DNA of 64,000 bases from an uncultured Rhodospirillales bacterium (GTDB lineage: Bacteria; Pseudomonadota; Alphaproteobacteria; ATCC43930; CGMCC-115725). The stretch spans positions 62,001 through 126,000 of the forward strand of contig CAIJOA010000030.1 in NCBI GenBank assembly GCA_903822185.1. The letters run 5' to 3'. Under the pieces are notes generated by a model. It was not told where the DNA came from, ran no database searches, and saw only the letters and a list, made by a program, of their open reading frames with translations. This document shows positions 54,205 through 62,757 of this stretch, piece by piece. Position 1 is the first letter of the stretch. Each line of letters opens with the position of its first letter. The translations under genes were made by a program, and so were the position numbers.

Positions 54205-56781
54205 TTGCGTATTAACCTTTCGGCGCTCCGTCCTTTCAACAGCCTGCTGCTGATCGGGATCGGCCTTGGGTTGGCCGCCCTGAGCGTCGTGGCGGGGGCG
54301 ACGGCGATCTGGGTGCTGCGTCAAAGCGCCGTCGATACGGCGCAGCGCGACTTGTCGAACGCCAGCCTGATTTTGGCACAGGATACCGCACGCAGTCTGC
54401 GAACGATCGATGCGACTCTTCGCGAAATCCAGGATCACGTCGCGCAGCTCGGGGTCAAGTCGCCGGACGATCTGCGGGTGAAATCATCCAACGCGGAACT
54501 GCACTATTATCTATCCCGACAGATGGCGAACATGCCGGAGCTGACCGGGATTATGGTCAGTGATGCAAACGGCAATCTGCTCAACTCGTCCCGGGCTTGG
54601 CCGATCTCGGCGCTTGAAGCTGCCCCCCATGATGACAATCTGCGTGGGCGTGCAGCTGCCGGCAGCGAGTTGATGATCGGCAGACCGACTCTCTCGCCCG
54701 CGAGTGGCGGACGGACGATCTTTATCACCCATCCTTTGCTGGCATCGGATGGCGTTGTCCTCGGCTCGGTGTCGGTCGCCCTTAATCTCGGCTATTTCGA
54801 AGCCTTCTATAAAGATATCGACCTCGGCGACGGCAGCATGATTTCGGTCATCCGGAATGACGGCGCCGTTTTGATGGGCTATCCCGGCGCGGTTGCGAAT
54901 GCCGGCGAGAATCGTTCGCCGCTTGTCTCATCGGTTATGGCAGGGCGGGACTACGCCGCCGGATCGATCGATGCGGTCGGTGAGACAAAGGGACTTCTCG
55001 GGGCGGTACGCGGTGTTCCTGGGTATCCGGTGATCGTTTCGGCCAGCAGGACGATGGATGACATCCTGGCCTCCTGGCAACGAACCGCGATGTTGATCGG
55101 CGTTGCCCGATTTGCCGCCGCGTTCTGTTGCATCATCCTTTTCGGCAGCCTGGTTTATCTCGATCGTCGGCGCAACCACATGGCGCTTGAACTCCATGCC
55201 AAGGAAGCCGATCTTGCTGCCGCCAAAGAAGCGGCCGAAAAGGCAAGCAAAGCCAAATCCGAATTCTTGGCCAAGATGAGCCATGAAATCCGCACGCCGA
55301 TGAACGGGATTATCGGCATGAATAACATTCTTCTCGGGACAGAGCTCGACCCGGAACAGCGTCAGTACGCCGACAGCATCGACAATTGCGCCGAAGCACT
55401 TTTGGCGCTGGTCAACGACATTCTCGATATCTCGAAACTCGAAGCCGGTAAGGTCGAGATCGAAACGATCCCGTTCGATCTTCCTCAATTGATCGAAGGC
55501 GTTATGTCGATGCTGATGCCGCGTGCCCAGGGTAAGGGCATCGCTCTGCATGCGGCGATTCCGACTGTGGCGCGCGGTTGGTTCCGCGGCGATCCGACCC
55601 GCATTCGCCAAATCCTGATCAATCTGGCCGGCAACGCAGTTAAATTTACCGACGAAGGCAGCGTTGTCATCCAGCTTTCCGCGCATGGTGGCGGTAAAGA
55701 GACGATGGCCTTGCGCTTCGATGTCATCGATACCGGCATCGGCATTCCGGATTCGGCGCAGCGAAGCCTGTTCCAAAAATTCAACCAAGGCGATGATTCG
55801 ATCACGCGCCGTTTCGGCGGTACGGGATTGGGTCTCGCGATCTGCAACGAACTGACGGAGTTGATGGGCGGGAAAATCGGCGTATCGAGCCAAGAAGGCG
55901 CGGGAAGCCGCTTCTGGTTCGAGCTTCCGCTGGAACGCGCCGAGGCCCCGGTCGTCACCGTTAAACCGGAATCGGTACAGGCGCAGCCATCTGCGCCGGT
56001 CGAACGCCAGTTTCATATCCTCTTGGTCGAAGACAATCCGATCAATCAGGAAGTGGCGCGTCAGATGCTGTTGCGCTCCGGTCATCGCGTCGATGTGGTC
56101 GATAACGGCCAATCCGCTATCGATGCCGTCCGCACGGTTCGCTACGACATCGTCTTGATGGACGTACAGATGGCGGGGATGGATGGTGTCGAGGCGACGG
56201 CGCGCATTCGTGCGCTGCCGGCGCCAATTTGCACGGTGCCGATCATCGCGCTGACGGCGAACGCGATGTCCGGCGCGCGCGAGCAATATCTCGCGGCAGG
56301 CATGAATGACTATGTCGCGAAGCCGATTGAACGCCTGGTCTTGATGGCGAAGATACAGCAGCTTGGCGCTGCGTCACCCGGATCGTCCGCGCCGGTTCGC
56401 CGGGAGCCTGAGCCGGTTGCGGAGACGTCGGATTTTGTGCCGGGCAAGCTCGAAGATCTCAGAGAGGCAATGGGGCAGGCCGCCTTCGAAGAAACCGTTC
56501 AACGCTTCATCACCGGTCTTGAGGAACGGGTTAAGCGCAGCCTAGTCTTGATCGCAGACGGTGATGCCGCCGAAGCTGCCTTCCAATTGCACGACGTCGG
56601 AAGCGTCGCGGGCGCTCTCGGCGCTCTTCGCCTATCGACTCTCGCGCGTGATCTCGAAAAATCCTGTAAGAGCAACGATCTGCAGCGCTGCCGCGACAAT
56701 GTCTCTGTATTGCGGACAGCCTCGAACGACGCGATCGCGGCGCTGCAATCCTATCGCGCGGCCGCGGCGGCCGCCGCGTAA
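54205..56781 (+). CDS. hybrid sensor histidine kinase with periplasmic dCACHE-like domain, REC and HPt
   Basis: This 858-residue kinase starts with TTG, AAGAGG upstream. Order: TM1 (about 13-37), a periplasmic dCACHE-like domain (40-290), TM2 (about 295-318), a coiled coil, HisKA with [16 protein letters not shown] (phospho-His H360) and HATPase_c with NLAGNAVKF (N477), DTGIGI and GGTGLGL. A receiver follows with [11 protein letters not shown] and phospho-Asp D653 in [11 protein letters not shown], then a C-terminal HPt-like domain (about 745-850) with H796 in [13 protein letters not shown]. The usual Lys after that His is missing. No separate response regulator is adjacent; the next genes are the unknown/PilZ/unknown trio, its likely output. 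Confidence 0.92.
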   Translation: MRINLSALRPFNSLLLIGIGLGLAALSVVAGATAIWVLRQSAVDTAQRDLSNASLILAQDTARSLRTIDATLREIQDHVAQLGVKSPDDLRVKSSNAELHYYLSRQMANMPELTGIMVSDANGNLLNSSRAWPISALEAAPHDDNLRGRAAAGSELMIGRPTLSPASGGRTIFITHPLLASDGVVLGSVSVALNLGYFEAFYKDIDLGDGSMISVIRNDGAVLMGYPGAVANAGENRSPLVSSVMAGRDYAAGSIDAVGETKGLLGAVRGVPGYPVIVSASRTMDDILASWQRTAMLIGVARFAAAFCCIILFGSLVYLDRRRNHMALELHAKEADLAAAKEAAEKASKAKSEFLAKMSHEIRTPMNGIIGMNNILLGTELDPEQRQYADSIDNCAEALLALVNDILDISKLEAGKVEIETIPFDLPQLIEGVMSMLMPRAQGKGIALHAAIPTVARGWFRGDPTRIRQILINLAGNAVKFTDEGSVVIQLSAHGGGKETMALRFDVIDTGIGIPDSAQRSLFQKFNQGDDSITRRFGGTGLGLAICNELTELMGGKIGVSSQEGAGSRFWFELPLERAEAPVVTVKPESVQAQPSAPVERQFHILLVEDNPINQEVARQMLLRSGHRVDVVDNGQSAIDAVRTVRYDIVLMDVQMAGMDGVEATARIRALPAPICTVPIIALTANAMSGAREQYLAAGMNDYVAKPIERLVLMAKIQQLGAASPGSSAPVRREPEPVAETSDFVPGKLEDLREAMGQAAFEETVQRFITGLEERVKRSLVLIADGDAAEAAFQLHDVGSVAGALGALRLSTLARDLEKSCKSNDLQRCRDNVSVLRTASNDAIAALQSYRAAAAAAA

Positions 56782-56922
56782 AGATCGCGAAACTAGATCC
56801 GCGGCCCATATCGCCGGCCGCGTTAGATTGTCCTCCCTGTTTAATGGCTTCTTAAGACGGCGCTAACGAGCGATTTGCTATCGTTTGTTCGGTGCCGTCG
56901 TTTGTGAGTTGTAGGACATTTC

Positions 56923-58053
56923 ATGGCTGGACTAAGCCGATATTTGAAGCCGATGCTGAACGCGGGTTCGTCGCGCGTGTTCAATTGTAACGACACGTTG
57001 AATAAACTCGAACGGGCAAAAGCCGATAACGCGTATATGTTTAAAATGCCCTCCATTCATCGGATGGTGGTCATTAAAGAAGCGATCGGCCGCGATGATC
57101 CGCGTCATCCCCGCTGTGTCCCGATCGGCACCAAATTATATCTGCCCTACAATACCGGCGATATTTACGAAGGGGGCCGGTCGGTTTTCTTCCACGCTCC
57201 TAATCTGATGAAGGTTTTTAGCGAGCAGTTCGGCGTCAGGATCGACAAGGAGTCGTCGGCCTATCTCGAACACGATATGAAGATATTCCGAACCCTCGAC
57301 GAACTGCCTTCGCTCGACGGGTTTTTGATGCGCGATGCGCTCGAACTGCAAGGCTTCAACGTCAACGAAAATTACTTCGAAGTGTCCGATAGCGAACGTG
57401 TCGCCATTCAGGAATTCATCCGCGGTAAGATGGAGCCGTTGGTGCGCGCCGCCTATGGAACGGGCCGCTCTATTTCCGGCAAGGTTACGCAACTCGTCGA
57501 TAAGATTTGGGAAGCCAAAGATATCGACGCGCTCGATCCGCTCATTCAGGCATTTCGCTTTCCACGCGACGAAGCACTGTCGATTTTCGGGGCTTGGAAA
57601 GGGATCATATTTTACGCCTTCGAATATCATCGTTCGCGCTTGAAGCGGGAAAAGCTGGCCTTGTGGCTCAAGGAAGATGCGATGCCCCGGCATCTGCTTC
57701 CGCGCGACACGATGGAGGCAATCGAATCGTCACGGCGCGGCGCCATCGAACGGCTGCGCGAGCATTGGGTCGAAGTCGATACTTTGTTCAAGAAATACGA
57801 TCAGTGCTATGCCGATTTTATCGCCAGTGCGAATCCCGGCGGTTTCATCAACTTCCTTCGTGGCGCGAAGGACGTGTACTGGCAGCTCGGCGATTCATTG
57901 AGCAAAATTAACCACGCGATTAATTGCTGGGACATCACGACGAAAAACGCGGCCGGAAGACGCTTGCCGGTGGAGCAACTGGTGAACCATCTGGAACTCA
58001 TGCGCGCGATTCTCTCGCCGGCGTCGGTGGTCCGCAGTACCGAGGCGGCTTAG
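56923..58053 (+). CDS. protein of unrecognised family, paralogue A
   Basis: I do not recognise this 376-residue cytoplasmic protein. It is a clear paralogue of the 379-residue product at 58557-59696, collinear over its whole length. Shared blocks: GSSRVFNCND (15-24), GTKLYLPYNTGDIYEGGRS (69-87), LPSLDGFLMRDALELQG (128-144), AIQEFIRGKMEPLVRAAY (161-178), AFRFPRDEALSIFGAWKGI (210-228), LALWL, LREHW and YWQLGDSLSKINHAINCW (319-336). There is no signal peptide, membrane helix or known catalytic motif. The conserved Asn-Cys-Asn-Asp, Trp-Lys-Gly and Gly-Asp-Ser-Leu-Ser-Lys motifs suggest a ligand- or partner-binding fold. It lies 141 bases after the kinase gene and 164 before the PilZ gene. Confidence 0.85.
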   Translation: MAGLSRYLKPMLNAGSSRVFNCNDTLNKLERAKADNAYMFKMPSIHRMVVIKEAIGRDDPRHPRCVPIGTKLYLPYNTGDIYEGGRSVFFHAPNLMKVFSEQFGVRIDKESSAYLEHDMKIFRTLDELPSLDGFLMRDALELQGFNVNENYFEVSDSERVAIQEFIRGKMEPLVRAAYGTGRSISGKVTQLVDKIWEAKDIDALDPLIQAFRFPRDEALSIFGAWKGIIFYAFEYHRSRLKREKLALWLKEDAMPRHLLPRDTMEAIESSRRGAIERLREHWVEVDTLFKKYDQCYADFIASANPGGFINFLRGAKDVYWQLGDSLSKINHAINCWDITTKNAAGRRLPVEQLVNHLELMRAILSPASVVRSTEAA

Positions 58054-58217
58054 ACGGCTTCGAATCTGCGTTGATTTTGCGTGGCTTTTTCAAGCCGACG
58101 TTTACGCTTTACCCCTAAGATTGATCTCTCGCGGCCGACAGAAAGTCAGCTTGGCGACACTGCATCAATTCTGCAGGTCCCGGTGGTTGCGGATCCCGTA
58201 CTGACACGGACGAACCG

Positions 58218-58553
58218 ATGACTGAAGTTACAGCGGCTGCCGAAGAACTGCCTTGGGATAGGATTGACCGCGGCTGGGCGGAGCGGCGCGAGTACGAGCG
58301 CAAGTCTGTGGTTATGTCGGCGTCGATCGAGACCGCGGATGGCGTTTTCGATTGCTTGACGGCCGATCTTGGTTTCGGCGGCGCGCGGCTGCATTTGATC
58401 GAGAGTTTTGATACGGCAAAGCCCGTGGTCTTGATCCTCGGCGACTATGGCCGCTTCGAAGCGCGGGTCGCCTGGCGTGCGACGGCGGAAATCGGTCTTC
58501 AATTTACCGTCGATGCCGATGAGGTTGCTCAGCGCCTGGTGGGGCTGCTCTAG
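58218..58553 (+). CDS. PilZ domain protein
   Basis: This 111-residue protein is a single PilZ domain. The RxxxR motif is REYER (residues 24-28), followed by the strand VVMSASIETADGVFDCLTAD. The second motif, normally (D/N)xSxxG, reads DLGFGG (50-55), with Gly in the Ser position. This may weaken or change c-di-GMP binding. It probably acts as a cytoplasmic effector. The gene sits between the two paralogous unknown genes and ends only three bases before the second. Confidence 0.85.
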   Translation: MTEVTAAAEELPWDRIDRGWAERREYERKSVVMSASIETADGVFDCLTADLGFGGARLHLIESFDTAKPVVLILGDYGRFEARVAWRATAEIGLQFTVDADEVAQRLVGLL

Positions 58554-58556
58554 ACG

Positions 58557-59696
58557 ATGGCTGTTTCAAACGGAGATGCGGCGCTGAGATCTCTGCTCGA
58601 GAGCGGGTCCTCGCGCGTCTTTAATTGCAACGACGTGGCGAAGGCGTTGGTTGAGGAAAAGGATCCCAATCCCTTTTTCTTCAAATCGCAGTCGATGAAT
58701 TTCTTGGTACTGATCAAAGAGGCGCTCCTCGATATCCGGATGCCGCGGCGGACGCGGGACGAGATCGTCGGCACGAAGCTTTATTTCCCCTACGACATCA
58801 ACGACATCTACGCGGGCGGCCGCTCGATCTATTTTCATGACGCCAAAATGCAGCGCGTCTTGCGCGAGCAGTTGGGCGGCGGCGGTAGTGACGGGCTCGA
58901 TATCGAGCACGACCTGAACGTTCTCGGTATTCTCGATAAGCTCCCGTCGCTCGACGGTTTTCTGATGCGCGATGCGTTGGAAATTCAGGGCATCAAATGT
59001 AACGCGCGCTATTTCGACGTGTCGCAGTCCGAGCATCTCGCCATCCGCGAATTCATCCGCAAGAAATTCGATCCCCTGGTTCGCATCGCTTATACCGACC
59101 AAGGCAACGTTGCCGCGAAGGTCAGCAACCTCGTGGAAAAGATATGGGATGCGAACGATCGCGACGCCTTGGCGCCGCTGATCCGCGCGTTCCGTTTTCC
59201 CGACGATGACGCGCTGTCGATCTTCGCCGCTTGGAAGGGCATCAACTTTTATTCGTTCCAATATGTGCATGGAAGACCGGCACGCGAGAGCTTCGCGCTA
59301 TGGCTTCGCGACCACGCCCAGCCAAAGACTTATGTGCCCAGTACCGTGATGGAAGTGATCGACAATCTGCGCAAGGCGACGGTGAAGCGGTTGCGGTTTC
59401 ATTGGCAGCGTGTCGAGCAGATTACGCGTGAATATGACACGGTTTATGCCGGTTTGCTGAAAAGCGCCCAAGGGGCGCCGCCTTTCGTCATGTTTCTCAA
59501 CGGCAGCGGCAAGCTCTATTGGCAGATGGGCGATTCGCTCAGCAAGATCGCGCACGCGATCAGTTGCTGGCGAAATGCCGCGAAAGGGCATCCGACCGGT
59601 AAGCTTCCGGCCGACGATCTGGAGCGTCTGTTCATGATGCTCAACCAGATCCTCGTTGGTGAGGAATTCGTATCGACCGAAGTTCGCGTCGCCTGA
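58557..59696 (+). CDS. protein of unrecognised family, paralogue B
   Basis: This 379-residue protein is collinear with paralogue A: GSSRVFNCND (17-26), GTKLYFPYDINDIYAGGRS (72-90), LPSLDGFLMRDALEIQG (129-145), AIREFIRKKFDPLVRIAY (162-179), AFRFPDDDALSIFAAWKGI (211-229), FALWL, LRFHW and YWQMGDSLSKIAHAISCW (321-338). No signal peptide or membrane segment is seen. It begins three bases after the PilZ stop, so the two are co-translated. The duplication around a PilZ gene implies a shared signalling role, possibly as heteromer partners; this is inference. Confidence 0.85.
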   Translation: MAVSNGDAALRSLLESGSSRVFNCNDVAKALVEEKDPNPFFFKSQSMNFLVLIKEALLDIRMPRRTRDEIVGTKLYFPYDINDIYAGGRSIYFHDAKMQRVLREQLGGGGSDGLDIEHDLNVLGILDKLPSLDGFLMRDALEIQGIKCNARYFDVSQSEHLAIREFIRKKFDPLVRIAYTDQGNVAAKVSNLVEKIWDANDRDALAPLIRAFRFPDDDALSIFAAWKGINFYSFQYVHGRPARESFALWLRDHAQPKTYVPSTVMEVIDNLRKATVKRLRFHWQRVEQITREYDTVYAGLLKSAQGAPPFVMFLNGSGKLYWQMGDSLSKIAHAISCWRNAAKGHPTGKLPADDLERLFMMLNQILVGEEFVSTEVRVA

Positions 59697-59707
59697 TGGC
59701 GTGACGG

Positions 59708-59721
59708 CGGCCCCTCGGGGC
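59708..59721 (+). terminator. small hairpin after paralogue B
   Basis: GGCCCC/GGGGCC (59708-59721) forms a short GC stem 11 bases after the stop. No T tract follows, so termination is doubtful. Confidence 0.35.
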
Positions 59722-59736
59722 CGTATCCTCGCTGCG

Positions 59737-60129
59737 ATGAAATCCAAAATATTGCTGCAAATCGCGGTTTCTATCGCCAGCATCGTGCCGATCGGCGCGG
59801 GCGCTGCCGGGGTTATTCTCGGCCCGGTTTTTGTCGGCGGCGCGGCGTCAAATGCGCCGGATCTCGACGGACATTTTCGCTATTTGTCCGGTCTCTTGCT
59901 CGGCATCGGGCTTGCCTATGTGTCAGCCGTGCCGGGGATCGAGCGGCGGCGGGGGCGCTTCATGCTGTTGGGCGCGATCGTCTTCTTGGGCGGTTTGAGC
60001 CGCCTATGGTCGGTCTTGTCGATCGGCGTCACGCCGTCGGTGTCGATGTGTTTCGCGCTGACGATGGAACTCGCCGTCACGCCCTTGCTGACGCTCTGGC
60101 AGTTTAAAGCCAGCGCCACTGACCGATAA
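59737..60129 (+). CDS. DUF4345 family membrane protein
   Basis: This 130-residue protein has four membrane helices and matches DUF4345: LDGHFRYLSGLLLGIGLAYV, then IERRRGRFMLLGAIVFLGGL and SRLWSVLSIG, and ELAVTPLLTLWQF. Its function is unknown. The ATG at 59737 is chosen because it starts the family-like region. Its end overlaps the convergent repressor gene by 26 bases, so it probably marks the last host gene before the prophage-like region. Confidence 0.8.
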   Translation: MKSKILLQIAVSIASIVPIGAGAAGVILGPVFVGGAASNAPDLDGHFRYLSGLLLGIGLAYVSAVPGIERRRGRFMLLGAIVFLGGLSRLWSVLSIGVTPSVSMCFALTMELAVTPLLTLWQFKASATDR

Positions 60130-60802
60130 CGCGGCCCTGGATGTAAGCCTCGGCGAGCGTCCGCTCATAGGCTTCGTATTTCGGATTGTCGGATGAAATG
60201 CGGACACGCATCGGATCGCTGTGCGCGAGGGCTTCGACGCGTTTGACGACAAGGCCGAGCCCATCCCAAACAACGAAGACGCCAGGCGGCGTCGGGATGC
60301 AGTTGGCGGTATCGACGAGGACACGTTGGCCGGGCTGCAGCGTCGGCTCCATGCTGTCGCCGATGACGGTGATGAAGCGAAGGTCGGCGGCGGCAGCGCT
60401 GGAATAGAAACGCACGACGTCGCTCGGCACCTGCCATTCGGCGATCACCCTTTCGCCATCGCCAGTGAGGCCGTCACCGGCGGAGGCGCGGACATCGAGT
60501 TCCTGGATTTGCAGGGTACCGGTGATTTCGCGGGACTTGGCGGTGAGGGCGCGCCCGCCCGAACCATCGACCCCGGCCAGGGCAAAAATCTCAGCCGGAT
60601 CAATTCCCTTGGGGCCAAAAATCGGCAGTAGCCGCTGGGTGAATTCAAGCGGCAGCAGCGCTTTGCGGTAACGGTCTTCGTAATGCTGATAGCTGGAGCC
60701 GTTCTCCATCCCGAGGGCGTGGGCGACCTCGCGGATCGAGAGGCCGGCGCGCTGGCGCAGTTGCTTCAAACGGCGGGAGACGGTCGGAGCTTCGTCGGTC
60801 AT
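60104..60802 (-). CDS. phage-type S24 (CI/LexA-like) transcriptional repressor
   Basis: This 232-residue repressor has an N-terminal XRE helix-turn-helix (VSRRLKQLRQRAGLSIREVA, HALGMENGSSYQHYE) and a C-terminal peptidase S24 domain with the catalytic pair S150 (VIGDSMEPTLQPGQ) and K187 (GLVVKRVE). RASAGDG near residues 105-111 could hold the Ala-Gly self-cleavage site. Such proteins keep prophages silent and are inactivated by RecA after DNA damage. The ATG at 60802 is the first within the homologous region. It is divergent from a GcrA-like gene, with a palindromic site between them. Confidence 0.88.
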   Translation of the reverse strand: MTDEAPTVSRRLKQLRQRAGLSIREVAHALGMENGSSYQHYEDRYRKALLPLEFTQRLLPIFGPKGIDPAEIFALAGVDGSGGRALTAKSREITGTLQIQELDVRASAGDGLTGDGERVIAEWQVPSDVVRFYSSAAAADLRFITVIGDSMEPTLQPGQRVLVDTANCIPTPPGVFVVWDGLGLVVKRVEALAHSDPMRVRISSDNPKYEAYERTLAEAYIQGRVIGQWRWL

Positions 60803-60810
60803 CCCACGAT

Positions 60811-60839
60811 TATAGACGCATTCGCCATACGCTTCTATA
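60811..60839. promoter_or_regulatory. candidate repressor operator
   Basis: TATAGACGC at 60811 is mirrored imperfectly by GCTTCTATA at 60831-60839, and TACGC repeats occur up to 60845. This AT-rich divergent region between repressor and early gene is where a phage operator is expected. Confidence 0.5.
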
Positions 60840-60913
60840 CGCTTTTTCCACTTGAAAATCGAACGCAAAAAACGTATATTCTCGCTCTCGCGCAAATTGG
60901 GGAGGATATCGTG

Positions 60914-61174
60914 ATGCATCGGCTCGTTCCGAATGGGGAGGCTTTGGCCCAAGATGAGAACATTTCAAGAACAATACCACGAATCATAGACCCCGAAAAG
61001 CCCTTGAATAGCGGCGCGGAAGGCTGTGTTTTCATCGCCGCCGCAAGCTGGCCAGCCGGATATCCGCCCTTTTGCGGTGCTCCCGTTCACCACCGCTCGC
61101 CCTATTGCGCGGCTCACGCAAAGCTGTGCCGTGGCGATACGGAAAATGCGGTCGCCCCGCGCGGAGGCCGCTAA
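60914..61174 (+). CDS. GcrA-like zinc-tail protein
   Basis: This 86-residue protein (ATG 60914; GTG 60911 also possible, GGAGG upstream) has no helix-turn-helix. Its C-terminal half, PFCGAPVHHRSPYCAAHAKLC, resembles the zinc-binding-like C-terminal tail of GcrA, the cell-cycle regulator, and of phage GcrA-like proteins. It is the first gene rightward from the repressor, so an early phage function is likely. Its stop overlaps the next start (TAATG). Confidence 0.65.
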   Translation: MHRLVPNGEALAQDENISRTIPRIIDPEKPLNSGAEGCVFIAAASWPAGYPPFCGAPVHHRSPYCAAHAKLCRGDTENAVAPRGGR

Positions 61175-61695
61175 TGCGCAAAGCCAAAAACCGTCTAACG
61201 GCTGACGAACTCGCCCCGACACCCGAACGCTTTCACCGGAGCCCGGTCGAGCGCCTTGCTCACACCATCGCCGATGAAGATGGCAAGCCGTCGCGCCCGC
61301 ACCGCGCGATCGACACGCTGGGCCTGATGCTGCGCAAAAGTTCGATCACCGCGCCGATGCACCAGGCGGGCGAGGACTTCCATGCGCTGTTCATGACGGC
61401 GCATCTCGAGCCGTTGCGTGCGGCCGATCTCAATCGCTTGTCCGACGGCGTGCGCGAGCTGCCGATGACATTGCGTCAGGCGGAATCGCGCAAGCGGATT
61501 TGGAATATTCTCAAGATGCTGGGCGGCCTCACGTCGCCGGCCGGGTCCTGCATCTGGCATGTCGTCGGTTGTCAGTGGACGGTGAAGGATTGGGCGTTGC
61601 GCCAGGGATGGAATGGCCGCGCCGTTTCACCCGAAGCGGCTTCGGGAATCCTGATCGGCGCGCTCAGCGTGCTGCAGGCTTTTTTCGGCCGTTAA
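61174..61695 (+). CDS. DUF6456 domain protein
   Basis: This 173-residue protein matches DUF6456: ITAPMHQAGEDFHALFMTAH, LRAADLNRL, then LGGLTSPAGSCIWHVVGCQW and VKDWALRQGWNGRAVSPEAA. The family is common in alphaproteobacterial genomes and prophages, without a proven role. The start overlaps the GcrA-like gene stop, so the two are coupled. It belongs to the early region of the prophage. Confidence 0.85.
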   Translation: MRKAKNRLTADELAPTPERFHRSPVERLAHTIADEDGKPSRPHRAIDTLGLMLRKSSITAPMHQAGEDFHALFMTAHLEPLRAADLNRLSDGVRELPMTLRQAESRKRIWNILKMLGGLTSPAGSCIWHVVGCQWTVKDWALRQGWNGRAVSPEAASGILIGALSVLQAFFGR

Positions 61696-61737
61696 CGCCG
61701 GCCGCCGGTGCCCTTCTCGTTCAGCAAGCGCGCGCGA

Positions 61738-62022
61738 TTACGAGGCGCGCGATTGCTGCGCGGGCAGGGGATCGGGCCGGCGTAAAACGATGCGGCCTTC
61801 ATCGCGCCGGATATGGCCGATGAAACTGTCGCCCTTCCAAAGCTGCACGACATAAGGCGCGCTGGGCACGTCCAGCACGGTGCGCATCCGCTCTAACGCA
61901 TCGAGAATATCGTCATGATCGAGCGTTTCCTCGCCGATCAGCGACGCCTCGATATCGAACAGGTAATAGGTATAGAGCGCCATCGCGCGGATCCTCTGGA
62001 ACAACGGTTTAATCTCGTTCAT
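61738..62022 (-). CDS. small hypothetical protein
   Basis: This protein has up to 94 residues; a second ATG at 61983 (MALYTYYLFDIEASLIGEET) gives 81 residues and resembles the start of small DUF6894-type proteins. DDILDALERMRTVLDV and PYVVQLWKGDSFIGHIRRDE follow. It points against its neighbours. No function is known, and which start is used is unclear. Confidence 0.55.
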   Translation of the reverse strand: MNEIKPLFQRIRAMALYTYYLFDIEASLIGEETLDHDDILDALERMRTVLDVPSAPYVVQLWKGDSFIGHIRRDEGRIVLRRPDPLPAQQSRAS

Positions 62023-62061
62023 CCCGCCTTAACGACAGGTTACGAGATTCACTTTTTGTTC

Positions 62062-62090
62062 TTGACGAGACCGGATCGATCTGATATAAA
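62062..62090 (+). promoter_or_regulatory. strong sigma-70-like promoter
   Basis: TTGACG (62062-62067) and TATAAA (62085-62090) are spaced by exactly 17 bases and lie 15 bases before the lipoprotein ATG. The transcript would have a very short leader. Confidence 0.75.
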
Positions 62091-62104
62091 TTCTGCATAC
62101 TGAG

Positions 62105-62686
62105 ATGAATGGCCCGGCGGTGTTGCCGGGATTGGGTCGCGCAGTGCGCACAGGGTTTGTTGTCCCGTTCTTTCTCGCGCTGCCCCTCGGCGGTTGCGCC
62201 TTGCCGCCGATCGTCGTTCTCGCTTCGTATGCAGCCGACGCGGTCAGCTACGCGGCGACCGATAAAACCGTCACCGATCATGTCTTCTCGGCCGTCGCGC
62301 GCAGCGATTGCTCGTTTGTCCGCATCCTCAAGGAAAAGCCGATCTGCGTCGATGATCCGCAGCAGCCTTCGCCGGTGGCAGTCGCCGATGCGGCCCCCGC
62401 AAGTGAAACGCCACCTGCCGACGCAACACAAACCGCAGACGCAACCCCGCGTGCCGATGCCGGTGCGCGCGATACCTATGTGATCATCGGCAGCTTTGCC
62501 GAACCGAACAATGCCGAGCGGGCGCGTATTCGCTTCGCCGAATATCATCCGGTGATCCTGCAAGTGACGGCGCATGGCCGCGGCTTCAACCGCGTCGTCG
62601 CCGGCCCGATGTCACATGACGAGGCGGCGGCGCTCAAGGCCAAGATGACAGCCGCCGCAACGACGCGAGACGCCGGCCGCGGCTGA
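62105..62686 (+). CDS. putative SPOR-domain lipoprotein
   Basis: This 193-residue protein has a signal sequence with a lipobox-like LGGC (Cys about 31; VVPFFLALPLGGC). A region with two cysteines and an Ala/Pro/Asp-rich linker follow. The C-terminal domain (TYVIIGSFAEPNNAERARIR to the end) has the SPOR repeat pattern, with GFNRVVAGPMSHDEAAAL closing. SPOR domains bind denuded glycan strands of peptidoglycan. A strong promoter precedes it and a terminator follows, so it is its own unit within the prophage-like region, possibly a cargo (moron) gene. Confidence 0.7.
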   Translation: MNGPAVLPGLGRAVRTGFVVPFFLALPLGGCALPPIVVLASYAADAVSYAATDKTVTDHVFSAVARSDCSFVRILKEKPICVDDPQQPSPVAVADAAPASETPPADATQTADATPRADAGARDTYVIIGSFAEPNNAERARIRFAEYHPVILQVTAHGRGFNRVVAGPMSHDEAAALKAKMTAAATTRDAGRG

Positions 62687-62717
62687 CACGCTTATATTTC
62701 ATGATTGATCTTTGATC

Positions 62718-62743
62718 GCCCGGCCATCGCGCCGGGCTTTTTA
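62718..62743 (+). terminator. terminator before the terminase genes
   Basis: GCCCGGC (62718-62724) and GCCGGGC (62731-62737) with a CATCGC loop, followed by TTTTTA. It ends just 15 bases before the next ATG. Confidence 0.85.
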
Positions 62744-62757
62744 TTGAGGAGCCGCCG

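Noticed and set aside
54928-56286. Antisense frame of 452 codons opposite the hybrid kinase
   Set aside because: His/Arg-rich composition without motifs; the kinase domains on the plus strand are unambiguous.
58054-58217. Possible sigma-54 promoter before the PilZ gene (TGGCTTTTTCAAGC)
   Set aside because: The spacing between GG and GC is nine instead of ten and the -12 TTGC context is missing.
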